DNA from: Diplolepis rosae
Taxonomy: Eukaryota > Arthropoda > Insecta > Hymenoptera > Diplolepididae
Direction: 5' to 3'
NCBI GenBank assembly: GCA_030998225.1
Contig: JAPYXD010000677.1
Span: 13,205,501-13,269,500, forward strand
DNA: 64,000 nucleotides
Positions 22,731 through 33,599 of this stretch are shown here, piece by piece. The position numbers and the translations under genes were made by a program. Under the pieces are notes generated by a model. It made no database searches and was not told the DNA's origin. It was given only the letters and a program-made list of their open reading frames with translations. The first letter of the stretch is position 1. Every line of letters begins with the position of its first letter.

Positions 22731-23684
22731 ATGTCCAGTTTGCCAAAAGATCGCGTCAGCATCTCTAGACCATTTCAAAAAACGGGTGTAGATTTTGGTG
22801 GTCCATTCATGATAAAATCCTCCAGATTAAGAAGAGCACCTCTTGTAAAAGCATACATTTCTCTCTTTGTGTGTATGGTGACAAAAGCAGTTCACATAGA
22901 AACTGTGACTAGTCTTTCCACAGATGCTTTTATTATGACATTAAAAAGGTTCATTTCACGTCGTGGAAATCCGTCCATTATCTTTAGTGACAATGCAACT
23001 AACTTTTCAGGTGCTAACAATCAACTAAAGGAACTTTATGATTTTTTCAAAAATAGAGAAGCTTTTTCCAGTATTGCTGATTTCCTCTCTCAGAATCAAA
23101 CAACGTGGAAATTTATCCCTCCAGGATCACCGCATTGGGGTGGGATTTGGGAAGCAGCAATAAAAGGGGCTAAAAATCATATGAGGAAACTTTTAGGTAA
23201 TACTAACTTGACTTTCGAAGAATTCTCAACCTCGTTAGCTCAAATTGAAGCTATAATGAATTCTAGACCTCTGTGTCCACTTTCAAATGATCCATCAGAT
23301 TTAAACAGTCTTACACCCGGCCATTTTTTGATAGGGTGTAGCCTTACTGCTTACCCTGAAAAAGATCTTGCAAATATTTCTGAAAATCGTCTCTCCATAT
23401 ACCAAAGAATTCAGAAGATTCAACAGTCATTCTGGAAACGTTGGTCAGTAGAGTATTTAAATTGTCTTCAAAATCGGCCCAAGTGGATTCACACTCAAGA
23501 AAATTTAAAAGAAAACGATTTAGTTCTTATTAAAGAAGATAACCTTCCTCCTTTGAAGTGGGCTCTCGCAAGAGTGGTGGAGGTATTGCCAGGAAAAGAC
23601 GGAAAGGTTCGAGTAGCTAAAATAAAAACAGCAAGTGGTATATTTACCAGACCTATAACGAAATTGTGTCCTCTTCCTAAATAA
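22731..23684 (+). CDS. BEL/Pao integrase core and C-terminal domain, unit 2
   Basis: 317 codons, differing from the unit 1 integrase at very few positions (Ala2 to Ser, Phe160 to Leu). The D,D,E triad is retained. It is open but downstream of the broken Gag-Pol, so expression as part of a polyprotein is unlikely. Confidence 0.85.
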   Translation: MSSLPKDRVSISRPFQKTGVDFGGPFMIKSSRLRRAPLVKAYISLFVCMVTKAVHIETVTSLSTDAFIMTLKRFISRRGNPSIIFSDNATNFSGANNQLKELYDFFKNREAFSSIADFLSQNQTTWKFIPPGSPHWGGIWEAAIKGAKNHMRKLLGNTNLTFEEFSTSLAQIEAIMNSRPLCPLSNDPSDLNSLTPGHFLIGCSLTAYPEKDLANISENRLSIYQRIQKIQQSFWKRWSVEYLNCLQNRPKWIHTQENLKENDLVLIKEDNLPPLKWALARVVEVLPGKDGKVRVAKIKTASGIFTRPITKLCPLPK

Positions 23685-23772
23685 AATATCAAAATAGTTC
23701 CCTATATTTATTTTATCAGTTTAATATTGTCTTTTACCCTTTCTAATGTTTGAAGCACAAATGCTTCAACGC

Positions 23773-23781
23773 GGGGGAGAA
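23773..23781 (+). promoter_or_regulatory. Polypurine tract, unit 2
   Basis: GGGGGAGAA immediately before LTR 3, as in unit 1. Confidence 0.85.
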
Positions 23782-24421
23782 TGTTGGAATTTCTATTTGA
23801 AGTAAAGGGAAGCCTTCGGGTTTTCCCCAGTTTTCTGGAAGCTATATTCTTAAAATTTATAATTGGTTTTAAAGTTATAAAGAGCCGTTACTTGAGGTCC
23901 TTGTCTTGAGAAATCATTGATGCTCTTTTGGAAATTATGGAACTTGAATTCAAAAGATCCGAAAAAGCTTTAGTAATAGTTGAAATAAAAATTACTCAAG
24001 TACCTGGGGAAAGCCCAAGGTAATATTTTACACAGTACAATAGGCATCTTTACTTCCCAATTCGTCCAAGCTTCATGAAAGGGTGTGATTGACCTGAGAA
24101 CTTCGAAGCGCAAAGCTGGTCAACGTGTCAGTTCTTAAGTAACCTTGTAAGACCGAGCAGGTCACTTCTAGTATAAACTTAAAAATTATTTTAAGTTCCA
24201 CTCAATTTTTATTTCTTTTTTGCTTTTCTTATATCTCGGGCGATTGCAGGACGTCTCGTCGCACCGTAGAGAATGATAGAAGTTGTGAAACTAATAATGT
24301 AGATAAACTTTCATAATCAAATGTGAATTGTGTAAACAAAGTGTAAACTTGGAGTGAGAAATAAATATTTGTAAACGGAGAAATTACTTCTTATTGCTGT
24401 CTTCCTTGGAGTTTTCCAACA
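23782..24421 (+). repeat. BEL/Pao LTR, copy 3 (640 bp)
   Basis: TGTTGG to CCAACA. It is followed by ATGAC, the right target-site duplication. No gag-pol follows it. Confidence 0.92.
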
Positions 24422-25078
24422 ATGACGAAATCTCTTGCCCTGAATAGAAATAAATTATTCATTTCAAATTCGTTCGAAAGGATTATTGGCTGTTGCCTAT
24501 GGCGCTTTATTTGTGAACGTGACAACTCTCATGAAATTAACATAATATCTCGTGTTATGATTCTAAAATATCGAATGTTATTTTTTCTTGTACAAATTGT
24601 TCCTCCCTAGGAGATCTGATTGATGGATTTATACTTTCTCATCACTGTGTTTTTTTTTTACAACGGTACCTGCAAAAAAATTTTAATTCGACACGTAAGT
24701 GGAATGTTTTAGAGACATGCGGATTCTTTTTTTTTATTTGAAATTAAATGTTTCCTACCCTCATATTCCAGCATCTTAACTTGAAATAAACGTTCTTTTC
24801 CGATCGTAATTTTCCTTCATTTATCAATCGGATTGCGAGCCCGTATCGAGAGCGAAAGATATCGATTGGATATCACCAATACGATAAAAAACTTTTTGCT
24901 ACGGCAGTCTAAATTTCTTAAACGGTTATCGCAAACCGCAGATCCTTTTCTCTTTAGCCCAAATTTCATGTTTTTGTAGGCTACTGGGTGAATTTATTAG
25001 AAACGTAAAAAGCTCGACTGTATCTTGGGGTTATAATTCTTACTCTCTAAACCTGAATCAGTGAAATAGTCACTGATT
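24422..25078. repeat. Host flank 3' of the array, presumed original copy
   Basis: Identical in length to copy 2. The MITE that starts at 25041 (TA, then CTCTCTAAACCTGAATCA) runs on past 25078 without a break, unlike in copies 1 and 2. This marks the third copy as the uninterrupted locus. Confidence 0.75.
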
Positions 25079-25146
25079 ATATCAGTGAAAATATATCAAC
25101 TGATGAATCAGTGCTCTGGTTTGATTTCACTGAGGAATCAGTGAAC
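25041..25146. mobile_element. MITE fragment, 'ctctctaaat...aatcagt' family
   Basis: The left terminal repeat and several internal ATCAGTG/CACTGA units match the complete copies at 45542-45764 and 46716-46991. The right terminal repeat is absent; similarity fades after aatcagtgaacgcgcc. Confidence 0.65.
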
Positions 25147-25184
25147 GCGCCGCGTGAACATAAATTTTGAATTCGCGAATTCAA

Positions 25185-26150
25185 ATTTGAAAGAGAAAGG
25201 ATTATTCCCCGTGAAAAAAAATTTGAAATTTAGAAAACTAATGCATTCAACAAATTTTATTTTTACTTGAACTTTTTTTCTCATCGCTTCATACCAAATT
25301 TAAAAAAATGATGTGATTCTAATAAATCACGGATCATTTTTTCAGGAAAAAGATTCTTTACAACATAACCGTTTCCAATTTTCTAAAATGAATAAATTAT
25401 TATCAAATTCAGAAATTTCTTTAAAAGAATTTTATTTTGATGGAAAATTGATTATTAATGGTTTCAGCCATTAAAGAATTTATTTCCAAAAATTGGGAAC
25501 GGTAAAGTTATGAAGATTACTTTTCCTGAAAAAATGATCCGTGATTTATTATAATTTCATCATTTTTTTAAATTTGGTATGAAGCGATAGGAATAAAGTT
25601 CGGGTAAAAATAAAATTTGGTAAATGCATTATTTTTCCGTGTTTCAAATTCTTTTCATGAAAAATAATCTTTTTCTCATGCATGCACAGAAACGGCCACT
25701 TTTTTTGCCTGAAACGCGGGAAGAAAATCCCCTTTTTTGGGGTACACGTGAAAAATGCGGGAGTTATCAATAATTCCCGTGGGGATTATCCATTACTCCC
25801 GCTTATGGGGAGACATTTTTCGTGTGTTTCGTTTCAGGCAAAAAATGTGGCTATTTTTGTGCATGCATGAGAAAAAATAATGTTGTAAAGAATCTTTTTT
25901 TTGAAAAAATGATCCGTGATTTATTTTAGAATCACATCATTTTTGAAAATTTGATATGAAGCGATGAGAAAAAAAATTCGTGTAAAAATAAAATTTGTTA
26001 AATGCATTACTTTTCTAAATTTCAAATTTTTTCGCGGAAAATAATCCTTTCTCTTTCAAATTAGCCCGTCAATAATAATATGGCTATTCTTAAAAGTAAA
26101 ATTATCTATTTTTGCCTGAGGTCTAATTTTCGTGGATAAACTAGCTTAAG
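25185..26150. mobile_element. Large palindromic MITE with a nested palindrome
   Basis: The arms 25190-25500 and about 25880-26060 are inverted copies (ATCACGGATCATTTTTTCAG and its complement, GCGATGAG blocks). The right end carries the family terminal sequence ending 'tcgtggataaactagc'. Relatives are at 2991-3576 and 28121-29746. No ORF. The left terminal sequence is missing. Confidence 0.7.
25675..25872. mobile_element. Nested palindromic element
   Basis: Inverted ends TCATGCATGCACAGAAACGG and the complement, with arms spanning GCCTGAAACG / CGTTTCAGGC and a GGGAGTTATC hairpin loop. It sits inside the larger palindrome, splitting it asymmetrically, so it is the younger insertion. Confidence 0.65.
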
Positions 26151-27713
26151 TAAAAAGAAATCAATAAAAGAAGAAAATAATTGCAAGAAAATAAGCTTAT
26201 AGTGCAATTAATGATCAGAAAAATCCACTGAATATACAAAAAAGCAGCAATCTAGAAATAAAACAAATTGAATACCAATTCAGCAATTAATATAATGAAA
26301 CTAATAAAAAAAGGAATAAGTCTGTGGTAAAATTTCGTTACGTTGATTTTTTTGTTTAGGATATACCAAGGAAAGGAATTTCTTCCTTTTAACACTTGTA
26401 GTTCTTTTTTTCTGCCTAGTGTGCATCACAAAGGTCGACGCACTTGCGAAGCTCGCGGTTAGTGGGCTTATCGCTTCTACTAATCATCACTGATGCCTGT
26501 TGGTCTAGATTTTATAGTTGGCAAAGAATATCATAATGAGAGTGAGCGCTGGAATGCGTAGTGGATATTACAAGTCATCGCAGAAACGATTAACATCTAA
26601 AATCTAGATTGTGGCATCGTTATCTTTTTAATTTATGTATAGTTTTTTATTTATAAAATTCATTTTACGTATATTACCAAAGCTTATATTGATTGGATTG
26701 ATTTCATCTTTGTCGGGTTCTAAAGCATGATCGCAAAGTTCCATTTCTCTCAATATGTTGCTCGATTATGCAGCAAATGAATTTCTCTAAGCACGCTACT
26801 CACTCGACTCCGAAGACTCGACTCAACTACTGACTTTTAGTCGGCTGTTTCATGTCGATCGTTTGATACGGCGAGGGTTAAAGACCGAACTTTACACTAG
26901 GTAATCAGCCACTGAAAACCTTCGAGTTGCACGTTACTATGCACATTTACTAATTTGTATCCGTTTCGTTGCAGTTCACTTTAATCAGAGCAGTCAAACT
27001 TGACAAGGTTGTGAAAAATGCTCGACTAATAAAACACTCTTGCTTTTCGCACTTTCTTTCACTTACACTTTCTCCCAATCAAACTTTACCTGCACGGTTA
27101 GTAAAATTTATGCACTTTATCCAAAAGCATACAATTTTTGAGAATATTATAAAACGTGCATTTACACATTGAATATTTAACATTTTTTTGAAGGTGGAAA
27201 AAATTAAAAAATTAAAGGATAATGAAAGGACGAAAGAAAGAGGGAACATTGGTGATGCCTTTTTCGTTCGATAATCAATGTTTTCTGCTTTAAACGAAGA
27301 TTTTTCAATAGCAAGCTGTGAGAACTTGTTAATTATCATGTACGCTCGGATTGGCTGTATTTATCGTGATAGGCTTGCGTAGGTTTTACTGCAAATTTAT
27401 TACTTTTACTGCACGCGCTACCAACGAATAATCATTCTTTCGATCAATGCACGATTAAATGCAGTGAGGAAAGCAATTTATACTGCGCTAATGTGAAAAA
27501 TCTCTCTCGAAATAATTTAGTGTTAATTGTTTCGTTGAGTCAGCAAAATGTTTCGTCTAGCAAGAAATAAAAATCCGCTTTCGAGAGCTTATCGTAATAG
27601 AACTGAAGGCTTGAATTATTTAAATGATTTATTCCTCATAGTGGTCTGCAATTATATTTTACATATATAACATGATTTAGGTGTTATGGAATTATTACAA
27701 TGCATTAATATTA
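26151..27713. other. Unique non-coding stretch
   Basis: No gene recognised. Less AT-rich blocks at about 26400-26600 and 26790-26990. The short frames 26969-27172 (+) and 27079-27339 (-) overlap on opposite strands and have no recognised domain. Confidence 0.4.
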
Positions 27714-28091
27714 AATATTGTTGGTTTTCTTAGTTGGCTTTAGGGTTCAAAAAAAATGTAACTCAAGGTTTCATATTTTGAACGTTTTGACTCAGATTGG
27801 AGTCCTTATCAGTGAGAATTTATTTCTATAAAAATACAAAAGGATGATACTTACAAAATTGCACGTGTAACGGATAAACATTGTTGTGATAAACGTTATG
27901 GAAGAAATTCCACGTGTAAAATTATAAAATTGGTCTGAATAACTAAAATCACAAATAAAAACTGTACAAAACAATATATCTACTCAAAGAAAGATTAAAT
28001 ATATAGAATTGTAGAAGTTAAGAAGAAATTTATTTCAAATCAAAGAAACTTTCTTCTGGGTGTAAGGGTCGATAAAAGTCGTGTTCATTAT
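27714..28091. mobile_element. Hammerhead-family element, degenerate copy
   Basis: The left side matches the complement of the right arm of the 1029-1613 element ('cttagttggctttagggt' onward). It ends in the terminal motif TAAGGGTCGATAAAAGTC (about 28070). The hammerhead core on the minus strand (about 27784-27812) reads CTGATAA, and GAAAC has become AAAAC, so two essential positions are lost. Confidence 0.6.
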
Positions 28092-28292
28092 TACAAAGTA
28101 TGTAGAGCTTTAACGTTTGGAGTAAAGGTAGTTTATCCACAAAAATTAGACTTCAGGCAAAAATAGATAATTTTGCTTTCAAGAATAGCAATATTGTATA
28201 CGATTCTGTAATAATTATTTTGGCTTGGGGTCAGCTTAGTTTCTAATTATTTATGTCATCGAGGACATAAACATTAGGAAGGCAAACGTTTC

Positions 28293-28322
28293 GGCCACAG
28301 ATGGGGGCCCTCTTCAGTGCCA
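28293..28322 (-). ncRNA. Hammerhead-ribozyme-like motif, left arm of foldback
   Basis: Read on the minus strand: GGCA, CTGAAGA, one G, stem II GGCC/GGCC, GAAAC, GTTT, GCC. Stem I is GGCA pairing with TGCC. Mirror image of 28643-28683. Confidence 0.6.
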
Positions 28323-28642
28323 ATTAGCTTAATTGTAACCTTTAAATATTTATTAACTAATACATGCAATTAAGAAATATATGGTATTTTTTGTTTTTTT
28401 GTTTTTTTTTCTTTTGCTTATTAATTAAAAATAGAGTAAACATGCAGAAAAACTTATGAGTAAGCGAGAACGGCCTGGTTCTTCACACCTAGAAACTCGC
28501 TTACTCATAAGTTTTTCTGCATGTTTACTCTATTTTTAATTAATAAGCAAAAGAAAAAAAAACAAAAAAACAAAAAATACCATATATTTCTTAATTGCAT
28601 GTATTAGTTAATAAATATTTAAAGGTTACAATTAAGCTAATT

Positions 28643-28683
28643 GGCACTGAAGAGGGCCCCCATCTGTGGCCGAAACGTTTGCC
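28643..28683 (+). ncRNA. Hammerhead-ribozyme-like motif, right arm of foldback
   Basis: CTGAAGA (28647-28653) fits the CUGANGA box. Stem II is GGCC/GGCC around CCCATCTGT, followed by GAAAC (28672-28676) and a palindromic ACGT stem III. GGCA before the box pairs perfectly with TGCC after the presumed cleavage position. All conserved core bases are present. The very short stem III suggests a minimal ribozyme of the Penelope-like type; activity is untested. Confidence 0.65.
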
Positions 28684-28815
28684 TTCCTAATGTTTATGTC
28701 CTCGATGACATAAATAATTAGAAACTAAGCTGACCCCAAGCCAAAATAAATATTACAGAATTATAACTGTGGGTCAATGTAACAAGGAACATGTACGGAA
28801 ACATGTCACGATATA

Positions 28816-29100
28816 ATTGTATACGATGTTGATGTTAATAATTGGCTTTAGGGTCCAGAAATGATAACTCAGAAGATTACATACTTTCAAATGTTTCGAC
28901 TCTGATCGGAGTCCTCATCAGTGATCTTTATTTCTAAAATATCAAAACATTGAATCAAACATTGCACATATGAGCCCTGTTTTGGAATAGGCTTTGGTAT
29001 TATGAGAAAACAATTGTAAAAATGTAAAATTGCAAATTATCCTGAGTTAACATCAACATCGTATACAATTATTATTTGAGGGTCGATACAAGTCCTACTT
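28816..29100. mobile_element. Hammerhead-family element, 22-bp inverted ends
   Basis: Inverted ends ttgtatacgatgttgatg / catcaacatcgtatacaa, followed at the right by the terminal motif GGGTCGATACAAGTCCT (about 29084). A minus-strand hammerhead-like core at 28891-28921 has intact CTGATGA and GAAAC, but the stem III base after GAAAC is A rather than G. Confidence 0.6.
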
Positions 29101-29746
29101 TATAAATACTTTATAAATAGCAATATTATTATTGGAGAGCTAATTTGAAAAAGAAAAGATTATTTTTTAAGAAAAAAATTTGAAACATAAAAAATAATGC
29201 ATTTAAATATTTTATTTTTACCAGAACTTTTTTTCACATCGCTTAAAACCAAATTTTAAAAACTGATGTGATTCTAATGAATCACGGATCATTTTTTCAG
29301 GAAAAAGATTCTCTACAACTTAAACCTTTCCATTTTTTGGAAATAAATTCTATAATAGCTGATACCATTAAAAATCAATTTTCCATAACGAAATTCTTAT
29401 AAACAAATTGCTAAATTTGGTAATAAATTATTCATTTCAGAAAATTGGAAACGGTTATGTTGTAAAGAATCTTTTTCCTGAAAAAATGATCCGTGATTTA
29501 TTAGAACCACATCATTTTTTAAAATTTGGTATGAAATGATAAGAAAAAAATTTCGGGTAAAAATAAAATCTGTTAAATGCATTATTTTTCTGCATTTCAA
29601 ATTTTTTTCATGAAAAATAATCGTTTCTCTTTCAAGTTGGCCCTTCAATAATAATATTGCTATATTCATAAAATAGGACTTGTACTATTCTTAAAAGAAA
29701 AATTATCTATTTTTGCCTGAAGTCTAATTTTCGTGGATGAACTACA

Positions 29747-30075
29747 TTAAGGCCATGGATCAAACGGACCACGTGACTCAATTATACATTTATTCGTTCA
29801 TGAAAGATAACTTTTTAAATTTACATAGTATCTTTCTGAAAATTTGGGAAACGTAACAAAACACAATAAAGCACGTTTCTTACCTTCTTTTTAGTAAAAA
29901 TTTCGAAAAAAAATTCGAAAACTTATCGTCCATTACAGTTAACTGTAAAAATTTTTGAAAAATTTTCACTCAAACGAAGTTGACAGACGTTCTATGTCGT
30001 GTTCTGTAGTATTTTTTATTTTATAATATATATATATTTTTTTGGTCACATGTTTTGTTTGATCCATGGCCTTAA
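29747..30075. mobile_element. TTAA-flanked MITE, 'ggccatggatcaaac' family
   Basis: TTAA-GGCCATGGATCAAAC at the left and its complement followed by TTAA at the right. 329 bp, AT-rich interior, no ORF. A partial relative (right end) lies at about 43935-43975. The TTAA target is piggyBac-like. Confidence 0.8.
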
Positions 30076-30819
30076 AATAAATTCTTAAGGATACTTTGAT
30101 AGGAGTAAACAAAGTAATTATAAATATTGAAAGTTTAATACAGGAATTCAGTTAGGAGTTAAGATCCTGAGGGCTTAATTAATCTGGGTATCCAGGACGT
30201 TGGCACAAATTGTGTCCGTCGACCTGACTCCTACATTCATGGCACAAACGAATGAAATATTAACCAACCCCCCATGTAGCAATTTCCAGACGAAGCACGC
30301 GTTGCGTTGACGAGGGTACGAAATTTCACTGACGAGAGTAATTCTGCGCTACAGTTGTTTCACTTGGTCGTAAAACCACTGAGGTTTTGATGAGACTAAA
30401 AAGGCTATATGTATGTGTTCACACAGATGTGCATAATCCTGACAGCGGTATACTTAATAAAAACCATATCGTCCTATACAAATTACATTAAACCCTACAA
30501 GGCTCTTTTAGAAAAGTTCCAGTTCGTGATGGATTTTAGTTTTTTCGGAGTAGGGTATTAGATTAGATCTGATATATAAAACTTTTTATTTTTTTGTACA
30601 TGTCAAGACTTATACATCCCACAAGTTTGAAATTGAAATATTAATTTGAAATATTTTTCAAATATTTATTTTTATGATTGTCTCAGGCATAATTGTTTTA
30701 AGTCGCATATAATATGTAAATAAATTTAAGTATAATTTAATCTATCTAGTTTTTATCTCTTTCTTTTTTCTATTTGCTGAACTTTGCGGGCATCGAAAAG
30801 ACAGGTGTATTCACGTCAT
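30076..30819. other. Non-coding stretch
   Basis: A unique moderately GC-rich block at about 30180-30380, otherwise AT-rich. Nothing recognised. Confidence 0.4.
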
Positions 30820-31339
30820 TTAAGGTGGCTTCGGCGTTTTTGAAAAAAAATTACAGATTGCTCTGAAACTTAGAGATTATCTTAATAAAATATGCTAGAT
30901 TCATTTGGAAAAAAGAAATACCGTGGTTGACAATGTCATTGCCGAAAATATCGCTACCGAAAAAATGTCAGTTTAACACGTAGTCTTATGGGATTCCTCG
31001 TCAAAATCGGCAAAACTCCGGAAAAAATCACAAGTCCCCATAAATTAAATATATAATAGTACCTACTAGTATTATAAAAACAAAGGGTTGACGACTTCAA
31101 TCAAGAGAAAATTGCGAGAAAAGTACAGATTATAAAAATCGCCTCGAGGTGAAACTAATAAATTTTTACTATCGCTTTTTTCAGGAGACATTTCCGCGAT
31201 TTCTTACCCTTCTACTCAGATGTAACTATAATACATATATATGATTATTAAAAAAATAAGTAGCAATGAGCATTTATGTAACACGTACCCCCACGGTGCC
31301 CCTCACTTCATACGACACCAAACGCCGAAGCCACCTTAA
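30820..31339. mobile_element. TTAA-flanked MITE, 'ggtggcttcggcg' family
   Basis: TTAA-GGTGGCTTCGGCGTTT at the left and CGCCGAAGCCACC-TTAA at the right: perfect short inverted repeats with a TTAA duplication. 520 bp, interior AT-rich without an ORF. Confidence 0.85.
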
Positions 31340-32593
31340 AAAATAACCTGTCAGCCTACCAATTTCCGATCTCCAAGCGGCGGGGATCAAATTTAACGTT
31401 AATTTATCGCTGCTTCTTGTTGTTTACTTGACAGGCATTTTTTCGACGTGAGGTATCCTTAGAAGTTTCAGTACATCTGCTTCCCAGAACCAAGTGCATA
31501 ACTTATTATATTTTACTATTCAATAAGGAAGATTACATGGAACAGGCGCTTTATTCATGTGAAACCCATAACGAATATTGAATTCTGATACCTTGTTAAA
31601 AATGTAATTTAGGGAACATAAATATTCTGCAACTAAAGTGATCATATTTTCATTTTTTTTTTTCAATATTTGAAATATTATACTCGGACATTTTTCTTAA
31701 ATATTACGAAATAATGAAAATTTTCATTAAATCTTTTATGTCGGAAAGAACGGATAAAATACAATTTTAGGGTTTAAACGATCGTTTTGCATTCAGATTC
31801 TGTGTGTTGCCGTTGGACTTTGTCGCTGTCGAAGAATCTCATTAGTGAAGTAAAATACGTGTAGGTGTAGCAATATATCCGGGCCCGTTAAAGTGTATAA
31901 ACACATTGAGAACCGACGCCAGTAACCAGCAGTATCCGTTGACTACATATCCCTAAGTCTGCGAGAAATGTTAGAAAATTTATTGTTTTCAGACGACAGT
32001 TTAATTTCGCCTCTGCTTTTCGTATAAAAATGTAGATACGTGGTAATTTTCATCCAAGTTGAAACTTTTGTCTCGCCACCTCGAGAAACTTCAGGATCAA
32101 GTTTCAGTCCCTGGAGCTTTTCTTCGGATCCTTCCAGATCCTTAAACTCGTCTAGTGCTCCACGAATATTAAAAAATAAAAATACTCAATTTTACAAGTT
32201 TCACACTTTCTTAAAATATTCACTTTTATATATTTGTGACTGTTTATGCAGTACTTCGAGAAAGAGATAACGTTGAGATAATTTTGTTTCTTCATTTTAC
32301 TATCTGGTTTTTATTTTTGAAAACAAGTTTTATTCGCCATCGAGTTTCATGTATGCTTAACGAAGTTCTAGTCTTATTTCTTTAAATCGGGTTTTTCAAA
32401 ACGAGATAACGAATTCCGGTTTAAAACATTTAGCATCGGTTAAATTTATGTAATGGGTGATTGCAGGGGAAGTACTAATTGAGAAAGAAGTCTTTATCGT
32501 CGCTTGGGAATCTGTCCGTTGCACTCAAATGTTGCAGAAGAAGAGAATTTAATAATATTGATATATTTAGTACTCTAATCTCGTAAATATTTT
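31340..32593. other. Non-coding stretch
   Basis: No repeats noticed. GC-richer unique parts at about 31350-31500 and 31800-32170. The 76-codon frame at 32040-32270 shows no domain. Confidence 0.4.
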
Positions 32594-32993
32594 TTAAGGC
32601 CATGGGCTACGCAGGTCATGTAAGCAATTTAGTCACTGGCTTTCGGTTTTTTTCCATATATAAAATTTTATATCAAAATAAATCTGTCAAAATTTAGGAA
32701 ATGATAAATAATAGCATATGGAAGGAACGGGGGAAGGCATAGAGAAAGAAATTTTTAAAAATACGTACCAACTTAGTGTCTTGAGTTCTGCACACTGTCG
32801 GTAACATACTCTGCAAACTTGCTAAAATTACTTATTTTTATCAAAAATTGTTCATATCATTATCAATATTCAAGACATAACAAACCTGTCTCAGTAATGT
32901 TTGATTCATTTCCCAAAATTTCAAGACGATATTTCATTCTTCGTGGAAATTTAGTTACGGAATTGTAATTGCCTGCTTGGCCCATGGCCTTAA
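32594..32993. mobile_element. TTAA-flanked MITE, 'ggccatgggc' family
   Basis: TTAA-GGCCATGGGCTACG at the left; GCCCATGGCC-TTAA at the right. 400 bp. Related by its ends to 29747-30075. Its right TTAA is also the left TTAA of the next element. Confidence 0.8.
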
Positions 32994-33003
32994 GGGCATG
33001 TGA

Positions 33004-33211
33004 TACTTACAGTTTTGAACGTTCATTGAACGATAGAAGATATTTTTTTTAAAAACAAATTGATTACTTTTTGCCCGAGTAAATTCAAAAGTAGCATATA
33101 TTTCGTGGCTGATTGTATATTTAAGAGCCTTAAATAATATACATAAAAATGAATTATGTTTGGAAAAAAGAAATTTTGGTATCGTTCAATGAACGTTCAG
33201 AACCGTAAGTA
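33004..33211. mobile_element. TA-flanked MITE, 'gaacgttcattgaacgat' family
   Basis: TA-CTTACAGTTTTGAACGTTC to CGTTCAGAACCGTAAG-TA. It inserted 11 bp from the end of the TTAA element. Confidence 0.8.
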
Positions 33212-33333
33212 CATTATGAAATAAGCAAATATTATTGATTTAAGGTTTCTACATGTTTGTCTCCAAAATGCATAAACTTTTGTTTCCAAAATTTCGGGAA
33301 TGTTAAAAAAGATAAAAACGGACGTAGATAGAC

Positions 33334-33599
33334 TACACTGTAAAAACTATTTTCCGTTTTTGTGGAATAATTTTCGCTTTTCATGGGAAAAATTTCCTAC
33401 AACTTAGGATATTTATGAAATATTCTCATTTTTTCGATATATTTCCTAATAGTTCGAAAATAAGTCCGAAAATTCGGTCAATGTTCCTCAAATCTATGAA
33501 ATATTTCCACTTTCTGTAGAAAAACTTATGCTTTCTAAGGATTTAGGAAAAATTTCCTAATACATGGTAGGAAAATTTACCGATATTTTTTACAGTGTA
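33334..33599. mobile_element. TA-flanked MITE, 'tacactgtaaaa' family
   Basis: Ends TACACTGTAAAAA and TTTTTTACAGTGTA, with TA at both edges. The interior has repeated 'ggaaaatttcc'-like segments shared with 38518-38976 and 41501-41967. Confidence 0.85.

Larger units (their letters stand above)
28203..28761. mobile_element. Foldback element with 266-bp arms
   Basis: Arms 28203-28468 and 28496-28761 are inverted copies with only about two mismatches (near the outer end), around a 27-bp loop. Each arm carries a hammerhead-like motif. Such near identity implies a very young insertion, recent arm homogenisation, or an inverted-duplication artefact of library or assembly. Confidence 0.85.
28121..29746. 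mobile_element. Palindromic MITE split by two hammerhead-bearing insertions
   Basis: Left end 'gtagtttatccacaaaaatt' (about 28127) and right end 'aattttcgtggatgaactac' (about 29726-29745) are inverted. Right-hand arms about 29130-29330 and 29450-29640 form the internal palindrome of the 25185-26150 family. The foldback 28203-28761 and the hammerhead element 28816-29100 interrupt it. A short insert with the GGACTTGTA motif breaks the right arm at about 29660-29682. Confidence 0.65.
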
